From assembly GCF_016583825.1 (NCBI RefSeq), contig NZ_NRRV01000040.1, positions 1-48,804 of the forward strand: a stretch of 48,804 bases of DNA, written 5' to 3'. Below the pieces are notes generated by a model, which searched no databases, was not told the DNA's origin, and saw only the letters and a list, made by a program, of their open reading frames with translations. The position numbers and the translations under genes were made by a program. This DNA comes from Thiohalocapsa halophila. Lineage in GTDB: Bacteria; Pseudomonadota; Gammaproteobacteria; Chromatiales; Chromatiaceae. Shown here piece by piece: positions 37,742 through 47,408 of the stretch; positions within the stretch are counted from its first letter, which is position 1, and each line of letters opens with the position of its first letter.

Positions 37742-38161
37742 ATGAACGCCTTAATCGACCTCAACGTCATCGTCGACGTGCTGCTCGAACGCGAGCCGCA
37801 CGCTAGCGATGCTGGCGCGGTCATGGCCCTCGCCGAACGCGTGTCCTCGACGGCCGCATCTGTGCGGCGTCAGTCGACAGGCTGTTATTCCTGCTTAAAC
37901 GCGAGAGCCCTCTGCCGCCGCGCGGGCGCATGTCCGCGCGCTGCTGTCCATGCTCGTGGTAACCGACGTGACGGCCGTCGCTGTCCGGACCGCTACGGAC
38001 AGCGACTGGCTGGACTTGAAGGACCCAGTCATCTATCGGAGCGCGCGCGTCGCGGGCGCCGATCTCATCGTGACCCCAATCGCCATGACTTCAGACGCGG
38101 CGAGCTTCCATTGCTATCTCCCGCAGAAGTCCTGGCAGTAGTGCGGGCTCAGGACGCCTAG
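37742..38161 (+). pseudogene. PIN-domain toxin pseudogene, three frameshifts
   Basis: Starts MNALIDLNVIVDVLLEREPH in frame 1, continues as VLDGRICAASVDRLLFLLKR in a second frame (about 37840-37905), then as RAHVRALLSMLVVTDVTAVA and YRSARVAGADLIVT in a third (about 37908-38085). It returns to frame 1 for RHDFRRGELPLLSPAEVLAV and a stop at 38161. All parts of a PIN (COG2402-type) toxin are recognisable in order, so the gene is full length but broken by at least three indels. Confidence 0.85.
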
Positions 38162-38194
38162 CATGACTCTCGCGATTCCTGGACATGGTCGTTC

Positions 38195-38219
38195 TGCCCT
38201 GTCACGTTTTGACAGGGCA
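38195..38219. promoter_or_regulatory. 25-bp interrupted palindrome upstream of csb1 (operator candidate)
   Basis: TGCCCTGTCA (38195-38204), CGTTT, TGACAGGGCA (38210-38219): 10-bp perfect arms, 5-nt centre, containing a TTGACA hexamer at 38209-38214. No T-run follows, so it is not a terminator. It lies about 95 bp before the first cas gene, the expected place for a WYL-regulator operator. Confidence 0.6.
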
Positions 38220-38311
38220 TCGCCTGATAATCAGCTCAGACAGTCAACTGCCGAAACCCCAGGCTGAGGCATCAATGCCGAACGGAACCACGACTCGATA
38301 ACGGAGGAGTC

Positions 38312-39517
38312 ATGACCAGTCCACTGACGCTCGACGTCATCCGCACAGCCCTGACCAATCGCGCCGCCGCCTTCCGGCGCGTCACCTGTTTTCAGCCCGC
38401 CGGCGGTCCCGGCGACAAGGTGTTCCCGCCCACCTACGAGGGCGGCAAGTACGCCACCGAGACCCGGCACATCGATGGCCGGGACCTCGACTGCGTCCTA
38501 ATGGACTCGGTGCAGTCGCAGGCCAACCGTATGGAGCAAGCGCTCCTCGACGCGCACCGGGACGGGCTGATCGAGCTGCCTTTGGTGACCACGCGGTTCG
38601 ATCAGGCAGGCCTCAAGAAGCAATTCACGGTTACGAGCCTGGACGCACCGCACCGGGTTGCCGACGCCCTGTTCCGGGACAGCCTGCTGGACGGGATCAT
38701 GTTCCGGTACTCCAAGAAAGGGCGCATCCTCGACTACGCGGATGTCCGCAACGCCACCGGCCTCTTCGGCTTGAATCCGGCGGCGCTGGTGTTCGGGCTC
38801 TGGGATTCCACCGGTCCGCGCGGCGGCTTGGGCGCCAAGTTCCAACGCGCGTTGGTCTCGGAAATGGTCGGCTTGGATGCAGTGGCGGGCGTCAAGACCA
38901 GCAGCCGCATCGACCCTGCGCAGATCATGCTCGGCTCCGGCCCGCTACATCACCGCAAAGCGGATGACGGCACCAAGCCGGAATGGACCCTCGACGCAAA
39001 GGCAGGTGGCAAGAAGCTCGGCAAGGACGGCAAGCCGTCCGAAGCGAATCACGGCAACGTAACACCCAGCATCGACGCCGGCGGCTTCACCATCTCTGAG
39101 GCGATGCAGACCACAGTGCTCTCGCTCACCTGCCTGCGCCGGCTGCGCTTCCCCCTCAACGGCGGCCCCGACAGCGACCCGGATACGGACGTCGCCGCGC
39201 GTACGGCGCTCGCAACCCTCGGCCTCGCGGCGGCCACGCTGGGCCATGAGCAGATGACGGACCTGCGCTCGCGATGCCAGTTGTTCCCGACCGGCGCGGC
39301 GCCCTGGCAGTTGCTGGCAGACCCGGAGGCGGAGCCTGAGCGCTTCAGCCTCACGCCGATCCAAGCCGCCGAACTCCTGCAAGAGGCGGTCGCAGCCGCT
39401 CGTGCCGCCGGCCTGCCCTGGGAGGGCGAGATCCGGCTCACGCCATCCGAGGAGCTCGTCGAGCTGGTGCGCCGCAGCCAAGAGCTGGCAGCGGCTGAAG
39501 GCGAAGGGGCCGAATGA
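38312..39517 (+). CDS. csb1: Type I-G Csb1 (Cas7 backbone subunit)
   Basis: A 401-residue RAMP-type protein of the Csb1/GSU0053 family, the Cas7 subunit that coats the crRNA in the type I-G effector. Visible segments: TCFQPAGGPGDKVFPPTYEG, LMDSVQSQANRMEQALLDAH, LFGLNPAALVFGLWDSTGPR and GGLGAKFQRALVSEMVG. A strong ribosome site (GGAGGAG) precedes the ATG. First gene of the cas operon; its stop overlaps csb2 (ATGA). Full family length. Confidence 0.93.
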   Translation: MTSPLTLDVIRTALTNRAAAFRRVTCFQPAGGPGDKVFPPTYEGGKYATETRHIDGRDLDCVLMDSVQSQANRMEQALLDAHRDGLIELPLVTTRFDQAGLKKQFTVTSLDAPHRVADALFRDSLLDGIMFRYSKKGRILDYADVRNATGLFGLNPAALVFGLWDSTGPRGGLGAKFQRALVSEMVGLDAVAGVKTSSRIDPAQIMLGSGPLHHRKADDGTKPEWTLDAKAGGKKLGKDGKPSEANHGNVTPSIDAGGFTISEAMQTTVLSLTCLRRLRFPLNGGPDSDPDTDVAARTALATLGLAAATLGHEQMTDLRSRCQLFPTGAAPWQLLADPEAEPERFSLTPIQAAELLQEAVAAARAAGLPWEGEIRLTPSEELVELVRRSQELAAAEGEGAE

Positions 39518-41208
39518 TGCTTGCCCTGGGCATCCGTTACCTCAACGGGTGGGCGATGGCGGCCGCGGACGGCGCACGCAAGGAAGAGGCCGAGTGGCCG
39601 CCGCACCCGGACCGGGTCTTCATGGCACTGGCAGCCGCCTGGTTCGAGACCGGGGAGGATCCCGCCGAGGGCGCCGCACTGGAATGGCTCCAGCAGCTGG
39701 TGGCGCCCGAGCTGGACGCCTCAGATGCCAGGCGCCGTGCTACAGGCAGCAGCGGGAGTCAGCCGGTGAGCTATGTCCCCGTCAACGACGGCCGAGTATC
39801 GAAGCGTGCGCCCAGCTCCACCGGCCTGGCAAAGCTCAAGGACGCCGGCCTGTCACTGCTGCCGGAGCACCGCGGACGACAGGGTCGGCATTTCCCAATA
39901 GCCGTCCCCCTGCTGCCCACTGTTTACCTGGTTTGGCCGGCGGCCGAGCCCGGGGCGCATACGGAAAGCTTGGAAACACTCGCGGCCAAGGTAGCCAACA
40001 TCGGCCACTCTGCATCCCTGGTGCAGGTTTGGCTAACGCGCAAAGCGATTCAGGCCCGCTGGGTCCCCACCGACGGCATCGCGCAGCGCCGTCTGCGCAT
40101 CCCGGCGCCCGGGCGTCTTGAGTACCTGCGGCGACGCTGCAATCGCGACGCGGTGATCGGGTACCGCGAGCTACAGCACCGCATCGGCCAAGCCAAAGGC
40201 AAGGAGAAAAAGATGCTGCAAGCAGAATTGGAGGAGTATTTCGGCGCGGACGAGCCCGTCTCGCTACGCCCCGAGCCCGGACTGTGGCAAGGGTATGCCG
40301 AGCGCGCGCCAGCAACAGCGCCCGGGCTCCCGGCGCCCGTCTTCGACCCGCGCCTGTTGGTGTTCTCCATCGCGAGCGGGCGCCTGCCACTCAACGCCAC
40401 GCTGCGTTTCATGGATGCGATGCGCTGCACGCTCCTCAAGGATATTGCGGACGCCCGGGGCGCCGAGCAAACCGACAGAGCCAACAGCCAAACCCAGCCG
40501 TCCCATGAACAGAGCGCACACTTCGACTATCCCGAGTGGTTGTCCGGGCATCGAGCCGACCGGTCCGCAAGCAAGCAGCCACACCTCGCATTCGCACCCC
40601 TGCCATTCGTTGGCGCACCCCATGCCGACGGCCACTTGCTCGGCATCGCCTTGATCCTACCGCGGGATCTGGACCAAGCCGAGGCCGCGCGCTGGCTCAA
40701 GCCCTGGGTCCGCCGTGACAGCGACGGGCTGCCGCCGCGCATCAGGGTTTTCGATGGCCGACACTTCGAGACCGAGATCGAGCTGGAGCTGCGCGACGGC
40801 AGACCGCAGGCGCTCCGGCCCGAAAGCTGGACTGCAGCGGGTGTCGGTGCGTGCCGCTGGGCCAGCGTGACGCCCATCGTACTGGACCGTCATTTCAAGG
40901 GCACGGACAAGTGGCAGAAAGCGGCTGAATCCGTCAAGACGGCCTGCGAGCGCATCGGCCTGCCGCGGCCCCTCGCCGTCGAGCTGCATCCCGTCTCCAA
41001 GCATCGCGGGGTGCCCAGGGCGAATGACTTCTCGTCCCTGCACCGTAAGTCGGACGGCGGTCGCATGCAGCACACCCATGCATTCATTCAGTTCGCCGAG
41101 CCGGTGGTGGGCCCCGTCGCCGTCGGTGCCGGGCGGTTCCGCGGCTACGGTTTCTGCAAGCCCCTGAACGACTGCCGGCGACCGGCAAAGGAGGCGGCAA
41201 ATGACTGA
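39514..41208 (+). CDS. csb2: Type I-G Csb2 (Cas5-Cas6 fusion)
   Basis: A 564-residue protein of the Csb2/GSU0054 family. The N-terminal part (MMLALGIRYLNGWAMAAADG, then EWPPHPDRVFMALAAAWFET) is the Cas5-like half. The C-terminal half ends in a Gly-rich RAMP loop, VGPVAVGAGRFRGYGFCKPL, as in Cas6-type repeat endoribonucleases; His-containing segments such as GRMQHTHAFIQFAEPVVGP precede it. In type I-G this protein is thought to process and cap the crRNA. It overlaps cas3 by 8 bp. Confidence 0.92.
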   Translation: MMLALGIRYLNGWAMAAADGARKEEAEWPPHPDRVFMALAAAWFETGEDPAEGAALEWLQQLVAPELDASDARRRATGSSGSQPVSYVPVNDGRVSKRAPSSTGLAKLKDAGLSLLPEHRGRQGRHFPIAVPLLPTVYLVWPAAEPGAHTESLETLAAKVANIGHSASLVQVWLTRKAIQARWVPTDGIAQRRLRIPAPGRLEYLRRRCNRDAVIGYRELQHRIGQAKGKEKKMLQAELEEYFGADEPVSLRPEPGLWQGYAERAPATAPGLPAPVFDPRLLVFSIASGRLPLNATLRFMDAMRCTLLKDIADARGAEQTDRANSQTQPSHEQSAHFDYPEWLSGHRADRSASKQPHLAFAPLPFVGAPHADGHLLGIALILPRDLDQAEAARWLKPWVRRDSDGLPPRIRVFDGRHFETEIELELRDGRPQALRPESWTAAGVGACRWASVTPIVLDRHFKGTDKWQKAAESVKTACERIGLPRPLAVELHPVSKHRGVPRANDFSSLHRKSDGGRMQHTHAFIQFAEPVVGPVAVGAGRFRGYGFCKPLNDCRRPAKEAAND

Positions 41209-44200
41209 TGAGCTATCGAGCCGCTTCGGCGAGTTCTTCGAGGCCGTATGGGGCTATCCACCCTTTGCCTGGCAAAGCGCGCTGGCGGAGCGGGTGCTGA
41301 CCAAGGACGAAGCACCTTGGCCCCAGGCCATTGCCCTGGCGACGGCCGCCGGCAAGACCGCCTGCATCGATATCGCCGTGTTCGCGCTGGCTGCCCAAGC
41401 GCATCGTCTCGGCACCGAGCAGCGCATCAGATCCCCACGCCGGATCTTCTTCGTCGTGGATCGGCGCGTGATCGTGGACGAGGCGTTCGAGCGCGCTCGG
41501 CGTTTGGCGACGGTGCTGCGAGCGCCGGCTGCCGGCATCCTCGGGGAGGTGGCAGAGCACCTCCGGTCGCTTGCGCAAGGACCCGAAGATCGCCACGACA
41601 CTGTCGATCCGTTACAGGTCTTCGAGCTGCGAGGCGGCATGTACCGCTCGGAAGCCTGGGCGCGCAGCCCGATCCAGCCGATGGTGATCGCCTCCACCGT
41701 AGACCAGTTCGGCTCCCGACTGCTGTTCCGGGCCTATGGTCGGGGCCCGGGCATGTGGCCGGTGTACGCGGGTCTCGCGGGCAACGACAGCCTGATCCTG
41801 CTGGACGAGGCCCATTGCGCCAAACCCTTCCTCCAAACGCTGCGGTCCGTTGCGCGCTATCGCACGTGGGCGCAGCAGCCGCTCGGGTCACCTTTTCATG
41901 CAGTGGTGCTGTCCGCAACGCCGCCGGACGAGACCGCCACGGACGTGTTTCGGGACGAGTCGGACGAGCCGAGCGATCCAAATCATCGGCTGGGCAAGCG
42001 CCAGTTGGCCCGCAAGCCCGCAAGGCTCGTGGAGTTCAATGCGAAGCCGAAGGACATACCGACCAAGCTCCCCCGCGCGCTGGCGGAACATGCGGAGGCC
42101 CTGGCGGACGGTCCGCGCAAGGCGGTGGTCGTCTTCTGCAACCGGGTGGCGACTGCCCGGGACACCTGGCACCGCCTCAAGCAGAAGGAAGGCCAGCGCG
42201 CCGTGCTACTCACCGGTCGCATGCGGGGACTGGATAAGGATGCGGTGGTCGTAGACGAGCTCGGCCAGCTGGCAGCTGCCTGCGCCGAGCGACGGCGATT
42301 GTCGGCGCCCGTTTTCGTCGTCGCAACCCAAACCTTGGAGGTGGGCGCGGACTTGGACTTCGATGCACTGGTCACCGAGTGTGCAAGCTTGGACGCGCTG
42401 CGCCAGCGCATCGGACGGCTGAACCGCACCGGCCGTGCAATGGAAGGAACCGATGCCGACGGGTGCCCGCTCGGCGCCAAGGCCGTCATCCTCGGACGAG
42501 CGGACCAAGTCAAGCCGGGCGCAGAGGACCCGATCTACGGCTTAGCCATCGGCGGAACCTGGCGCGAGCTGCTCACTCTGGTGGACGGGGAAGGCATTGT
42601 CGACTTTGGCATCCGCCATTTCGATGCGGACGCACTGCCGAAGGACCCGGCAAAGAACGCCGTCTCTGCTCCGGCACCCAATGCACCAATCATGCTGCCA
42701 AGCCACCTCGACACCTGGGTGCAGACCAGTCCAGAGCCGGTGCCGGTACCGGAGCCCGCGCTCTTTCTGCACGGTACGGAGCGCATCGCCGCGGATGTGC
42801 GCGTCTGCTGGCGTGCAGACGTCCGCCTGGATGCGGACTCGGAGATCCAGACATCCGTCGAGACGCTCTCCCAGGTGCCGCCGGCGATGCCGGAGACATT
42901 GCCGGTTCCCATCGGCGTGATGCGCCGCTGGCTCCTGGGTGAGCGGGACGACGGCTCGTCCGACATCGAGGGGACTCCCGATGCCGCCGATGAGCATAGG
43001 GATGCGACCGCTATTGTTCGGCCGGTCGTGCGGTGGGTCGCCGGCAGCGGGGATAATCCGAGCGGCGCACAGACGACCGGGCTCGTCGCAAACCCGCGCG
43101 ATCTGCGTCCAGGCGACACGCTGGTCATCCCCGTGGACACTGGCGGCCAAGACGCTCTCGGCGACTTCAGGCACTTCCAGGACGGCAAACCCCGCCTGGA
43201 CCTTGGCGACGAGGCGTCGCTGCGATCACGGGCCAAAGCGAGCTTGCGCATCCATCCCGCCCTCATCGAGCACTGGCCATTGACAGACAAGCGGCTGCGC
43301 GAGCGCTGGCAAGCCTTCGCGCAGCAGGCCGGCAGTCGGCTGGACGCGGAACCGGACGAACTGTTGGCCGATCTTCGCGCGCTGCTTATCGAGACAGGTC
43401 GCGATCCGGACAACATCGAGGAGCAGTGGCTGTGCGACGTAGTCCGCCACTTTGCCCATCAAACAATAGCCAAGCTCAGAGCGATTGTACTGCGACACCC
43501 CAGCATGACGGGTCTGGTGTTGCTGAGCCGAAAGATCCTCGCCGACTACACCGACCAAGCGGAACAGTTCACGGACGAAGACGATGCTGCTGCCTCGGGT
43601 ACGGTTGACGTGCCCTTGCTCCCCGCAGACGGAGACATAGCCGCTGATTTTCCGAAGGCGCATCTCCCAGGCGTCGCCCGCTACGCCCGGAGATTCGCCG
43701 CCGGTTGCGCACTGCCGGAGACGCTTGCCGATGCAGTGGAGCGCGCCGGCCTCATGCACGACTTGGGCAAGCTGGACCCGAGGTTCCAGTGCCTACTTGT
43801 CGGCGGGAACCCGTGGGGCGTCGACCCGGATCGCCCACTTGCAAAGTCCATCACTCTACCCCGAGACAAGCGCGCTTGGGAGCGCGCGCGCGCTGCTGCG
43901 GACTATCCCAAGGGCGCCCGGCACGAGCTTTACTCCGTCGTACTGGCGCTGTCCGATGACAGCAGCGTCCTGTTGCCGAGAGAAGAGCCCGCACGCAGCT
44001 TGATTCTGCATCTGATCGCAAGCCATCACGGACGCTGCCGTCCCTTTGCACCAGTGGTCGAAGACCCCGGTCCGCACGAGGCCATGACAGCAGAGCTCCA
44101 CGGCGTGCACCTAAGCCATCAAGGCCCGACCCGCTTGGAGCGTATGGACTCCGGTACAGCGGATCGGTTCTGGGACCAAGTTCACCGTTACGGGTGGTGG

Positions 44201-44284
44201 GGGGCTGCCTGGCTCGAAGCCATTCTGCGCTTGGCCGATCACCGCCGCAGCGAGCGTGAGCAACTTTCCGAATCGTCGATGTGA
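41201..44284 (+). CDS. cas3: Cas3 helicase-nuclease, HD domain at C-terminus
   Basis: A 1027-residue protein. The superfamily 2 helicase comes first: ALATAAGKTACIDIAVFALA (Walker A), LILLDEAHCAKPFLQTLRSV (DEAH box), VVLSATPP (motif III), FVVATQTLEVGADLDFDALV and RIGRLNRTGR (motif VI). The HD nuclease domain is at the C-terminus: GLMHDLGKLDPRFQCLLVGG (about residue 845), then LHLIASHHGRCRP and ILRLADHRRS. Domain order is the reverse of most Cas3 proteins but usual for type I-G/I-U. All catalytic residues appear present. Confidence 0.95.
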   Translation: MTDELSSRFGEFFEAVWGYPPFAWQSALAERVLTKDEAPWPQAIALATAAGKTACIDIAVFALAAQAHRLGTEQRIRSPRRIFFVVDRRVIVDEAFERARRLATVLRAPAAGILGEVAEHLRSLAQGPEDRHDTVDPLQVFELRGGMYRSEAWARSPIQPMVIASTVDQFGSRLLFRAYGRGPGMWPVYAGLAGNDSLILLDEAHCAKPFLQTLRSVARYRTWAQQPLGSPFHAVVLSATPPDETATDVFRDESDEPSDPNHRLGKRQLARKPARLVEFNAKPKDIPTKLPRALAEHAEALADGPRKAVVVFCNRVATARDTWHRLKQKEGQRAVLLTGRMRGLDKDAVVVDELGQLAAACAERRRLSAPVFVVATQTLEVGADLDFDALVTECASLDALRQRIGRLNRTGRAMEGTDADGCPLGAKAVILGRADQVKPGAEDPIYGLAIGGTWRELLTLVDGEGIVDFGIRHFDADALPKDPAKNAVSAPAPNAPIMLPSHLDTWVQTSPEPVPVPEPALFLHGTERIAADVRVCWRADVRLDADSEIQTSVETLSQVPPAMPETLPVPIGVMRRWLLGERDDGSSDIEGTPDAADEHRDATAIVRPVVRWVAGSGDNPSGAQTTGLVANPRDLRPGDTLVIPVDTGGQDALGDFRHFQDGKPRLDLGDEASLRSRAKASLRIHPALIEHWPLTDKRLRERWQAFAQQAGSRLDAEPDELLADLRALLIETGRDPDNIEEQWLCDVVRHFAHQTIAKLRAIVLRHPSMTGLVLLSRKILADYTDQAEQFTDEDDAAASGTVDVPLLPADGDIAADFPKAHLPGVARYARRFAAGCALPETLADAVERAGLMHDLGKLDPRFQCLLVGGNPWGVDPDRPLAKSITLPRDKRAWERARAAADYPKGARHELYSVVLALSDDSSVLLPREEPARSLILHLIASHHGRCRPFAPVVEDPGPHEAMTAELHGVHLSHQGPTRLERMDSGTADRFWDQVHRYGWWGAAWLEAILRLADHRRSEREQLSESSM

Positions 44285-44291
44285 GTAAGCA

Positions 44292-45215
44292 ATGAAGGAA
44301 ATACTGCTAACCGGTATCGAAGGCTCGAACCCCTTGGGGTTCCTCGCCGCCCTTGGCTCCGTCGTCGTTCTGGGCCGGCAGCACCCGGACGTCCGGCTGT
44401 CTTGGCGGACATTCGAAACGGCCTGGCGGCCCATCCTGCACGAGTTGCCCGTCAGCCGGCAGGACCTATCCGCACATCTTGCCGACCTACTCCATGACTC
44501 CCCGGCGACCGACAACGTCTACGCCCTCGACAAGAAGCTTCCGTACCCGCTGGAAAGCTTCAGAGCGCACCTGGCGGATGCAGTCGCCCAAGCCTCATTG
44601 GACACCCGCGCCGAGGTCGATCTGCTCGCCGCATTGGGTACCGACGCGCACGCAGACAACGGGCAGTTCGCCGACACCACCTTCCGGATGGTTCGCAGCG
44701 GCGACAGCGCCGGACAGGGCTTGCTCGCCTACGCCGCGAGAATCAAAGCGCATACGACTCCCGAGACAATCGAACGGACATTGCTGCAGCCTTGGGATTA
44801 CGCTGACGATGGGTCCAGCCTCCGCTGGGATCCCTTGGAAGACCAACGCTATGCGTTGCGCTGGTACGACCCGAGCCCGACGGCGAACAAGAAGTTCGGT
44901 CCCCGGACGATGCTCGCGGCGAATTGCCTCGCGTTGGAAGCACTGCGACTGTTCCCGGTTGCGCCCGTCAGCAACAGAGCGTTGACAACCGGCTTTCGCT
45001 ATCAAGCCCGGCTACGGCAGCTCACTTGGCCGATCTGGTCCCCACCACTGACCTTACAGGTGATTCGCTCTGCGCTGTCGTTAAAGGAGCTCCACAACCG
45101 GGACGATCCGAAGCGAAGCTCACTGCGAGCGATGGGAATCGAAGAAGTGTTCCGCTGCGACCGTATTGCCCAGAACCAGTATTACAGTAATTTTTCGATT
45201 GCGCGCCCAGCATGA
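44292..45215 (+). CDS. Compact type I-G Cas8g / Cas3-extension family protein
   Basis: A 307-residue protein 7 bp after cas3. N-terminal LLTGIEGSNPLGFLAALGSV is the hallmark of Csb3/Csx17-type large subunits of type I-G/I-U. Later regions include WDPLEDQRYALRWYDPSPTA, LAANCLALEALRLFPVAPVS and a C-terminal FRCDRIAQNQYYSNFSIARP. Csx17-type Cas8 proteins are much longer (about 700), so this is either the short Csb3/Cas3-extension type or has lost its end. The last residues look like a natural terminus, so I favour complete and short. Confidence 0.78.
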   Translation: MKEILLTGIEGSNPLGFLAALGSVVVLGRQHPDVRLSWRTFETAWRPILHELPVSRQDLSAHLADLLHDSPATDNVYALDKKLPYPLESFRAHLADAVAQASLDTRAEVDLLAALGTDAHADNGQFADTTFRMVRSGDSAGQGLLAYAARIKAHTTPETIERTLLQPWDYADDGSSLRWDPLEDQRYALRWYDPSPTANKKFGPRTMLAANCLALEALRLFPVAPVSNRALTTGFRYQARLRQLTWPIWSPPLTLQVIRSALSLKELHNRDDPKRSSLRAMGIEEVFRCDRIAQNQYYSNFSIARPA

Positions 45216-45595
45216 CGAAACTGCGTCATGGCTCCCTACGACGACGAGAACCTCGTCCCAAGCCGGTGTCTACTACCCGGACCTCCGCGGCTTTGGGGGT
45301 CGTCAGCCAGGCGTCGCCGCTGGCGCTGCGATCCTGGATCGCCGGGGCTGGTCAGTCAGGATCTGACGGATGTGCAGGCCGTGGTACGCGAGTACTTGCG
45401 CCAGATCATCCGATAAGCCCGCGCGCAGCGCCCCCGACTCCCACCTCAGCACCGTACCCAAAATCCCCGACTATACTGCGTTTCGTGTATCGCAACGAGT
45501 AGCGACCGCGGACCACGTACCAAGCATGGGCGCCGCGGGTGAGCCTTCAGGAAGCGGCAGGAACACACCGACAAGCACAGCGGCAGGAGGACCCC
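45216..45595 (+). other. 380-bp gap in the cas operon with frameshifted coding scraps
   Basis: Protein-like pieces occur in two frames: APYDDENLVPS (45231-45263), then GVYYPDLRGFGGRQPGVAAG AAILDRRGW (about 45266-45352) and LTDVQAVVREYLRQIIR (45363-45413, stop at 45414). Read in order they could be one ~60-residue protein with two indels. All other cas genes in the operon overlap or nearly touch, so this gap is anomalous. A strong AGGAGG at 45585-45590 belongs to cas4-cas1. Confidence 0.4.
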
Positions 45596-47338
45596 ATGGG
45601 AGACGACGCACCCGGCCAACACGAGCTTGAGCTCCCCTTCCCGGAGCTACGCAGCGACTTGCCGCTGCTGCCGGCGCGGATGATCAACGAGTACTGCTAC
45701 TGCCCGCGGCTGGCCTATCTGGAATGGGTTCAGGGCGAGTGGGACGACTCCGCGGACACGGTGCAGGGCCGTTGGGTGCATCGGCGCGTCGACAAGCCCG
45801 GCGGTAAGCTGCCGCCGGCGGAGCAGAGCAAGGGCAAGACCGGCGACGACGACGAGGCCGAGAAGATCCACGCCCGCTCCATCGAGCTGTCGTCGAACCG
45901 GCTCGGGCTGATCGCGCGAATGGATCTCATCGAAGGCGCCGGCAGCACGGTCACGCCGGTGGACTACAAGCGCGGCAAGCGCCCGCATGTCAATCGCGGT
46001 GTCTACAACCCGGAGCGGGTCCAGCTGTGCGTGCAGGGCCTGATCCTGGCCGAGCACGGCTACACCTGCACCGAGGGCATCATCTACTACGCCGCCAGCC
46101 GCGAGCGGGTGCGTGTCGCCTTTGACGACGAGCTGCACGCGCTCACCAAGCAGACCATCGACGGCCTGCGCTTCGTCGCCACCGGTGGGCGCGTCCCCGC
46201 ACCGCTGGAGGACAGCCCCAAGTGCCCGCGCTGCTCGCTGGTGGGTATCTGCTTGCCGGACGAGACCGCCTTCTTCCGCGGTGCCGACATCGCGCCCCGT
46301 CCACTCGCCGTGGGACTGGATACACGCCTGCCGCTGTATGTGCAGGCCTGGCACGCCAAGGTCAGCAAGTCCGGCGAGCAGTTGCAGGTCTTCATCGACG
46401 ACAAGAAAGTGCAGGAGGCGCGCCTCATCGACGTATCGCAGTTGGCACTGTTCGGCAATGTCTATGTAACCACGCCGGCGATGCAGGAGCTGATGCGGCG
46501 CAACATCCCCATCAGCTGGCACAGCTTTGGTGGCTGGCTCATGGGCCACACGGTCGGCACCGGCCACAAAAACATTGAGCTGCGGCGTGCGCAGTTCCGC
46601 GCAGCCGACGACCAGGCCTTCTGCCTGCGCCTGGCCAAGACCCTTGTCGAAGCGAAGATCAGGAACGCCCGCACCCTGTTGCGCCGCAACTGGAAGAGCG
46701 CCGACGGCGCACCGCCTGCGCTCCTGGAGGACCTGAACGGCGACGTTCGCCGCGCACAAAAGGCGGCCGATCTATCGGCGCTGCTCGGCGTGGAAGGCAG
46801 CGCTGCCGCCCGCTATTTCGGCGAGTTCGCGAACCTCATCAAGCCGCCGGCGGACGCCCCGGTACCGAGCTTCGACTTCCACAAGCGCAACCGCCGCCCA
46901 CCGACGGACCCGATCAACGCGTTGTTGTCCTATGCCTATGCCCTGCTGACGCGTACATGGACCAATACCCTGTCCGCGGTCGGCTTCGACCCGTACCTCG
47001 GCTTCTATCACCAGCCGCGCTACGGCCGCCCCGCCCTGTCGCTGGACATGATGGAGCCCTTCCGGCCACTGATCGCCGACTCCGCCGTGATCCAAGCCAT
47101 CAACAACGGCGAAGTTCGGCCGACGGACTTCATCCAAGCCGCCGGCAGCGTGTCCTTGCATCCGGACGGGCGTAAGCGCTTTATCGCCACCTTTGAGCGC
47201 CGCTTGTCCCAAGAGGTGACGCACCCCTTGCTCGGCTACCGGCTGAGCTATCGGCGCCTACTGGAGGTCCAGGCCCGGCTCTTCGCCCGTCATCTGCTCG
47301 GGGAGCTGGATCACTTCCCACAGTTCACGCCGCGCTGA
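45596..47338 (+). CDS. cas4-cas1: Cas4-Cas1 fusion, adaptation nuclease/integrase
   Basis: A 580-residue fusion typical of type I-G. The N-terminal Cas4 part (1-215) has INEYCYCPRLAYLEWVQGEW, the nuclease core TPVDYKRGKRPHV, and the Fe-S cysteines CPRCSLVGICLP. The C-terminal Cas1 part (about 240-580) has IPISWHSFGGWLMGHTVGTG, LLSYAYALLTRTWTNTLSAV, and GFYHQPRYGRPALSLDMMEP FRPLIAD with the metal-binding His and Asp/Glu. It trims prespacers and integrates them. The ATG at 45596 follows AGGAGG by 5 bp. Confidence 0.96.
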   Translation: MGDDAPGQHELELPFPELRSDLPLLPARMINEYCYCPRLAYLEWVQGEWDDSADTVQGRWVHRRVDKPGGKLPPAEQSKGKTGDDDEAEKIHARSIELSSNRLGLIARMDLIEGAGSTVTPVDYKRGKRPHVNRGVYNPERVQLCVQGLILAEHGYTCTEGIIYYAASRERVRVAFDDELHALTKQTIDGLRFVATGGRVPAPLEDSPKCPRCSLVGICLPDETAFFRGADIAPRPLAVGLDTRLPLYVQAWHAKVSKSGEQLQVFIDDKKVQEARLIDVSQLALFGNVYVTTPAMQELMRRNIPISWHSFGGWLMGHTVGTGHKNIELRRAQFRAADDQAFCLRLAKTLVEAKIRNARTLLRRNWKSADGAPPALLEDLNGDVRRAQKAADLSALLGVEGSAAARYFGEFANLIKPPADAPVPSFDFHKRNRRPPTDPINALLSYAYALLTRTWTNTLSAVGFDPYLGFYHQPRYGRPALSLDMMEPFRPLIADSAVIQAINNGEVRPTDFIQAAGSVSLHPDGRKRFIATFERRLSQEVTHPLLGYRLSYRRLLEVQARLFARHLLGELDHFPQFTPR

Positions 47339-47408
47339 CCGACCCGCCCCAGCATCCAGCAGCCAGCACCACGCGAGCCTCCCCCCCACGCAGACAGGGC
47401 GAGCCGAC

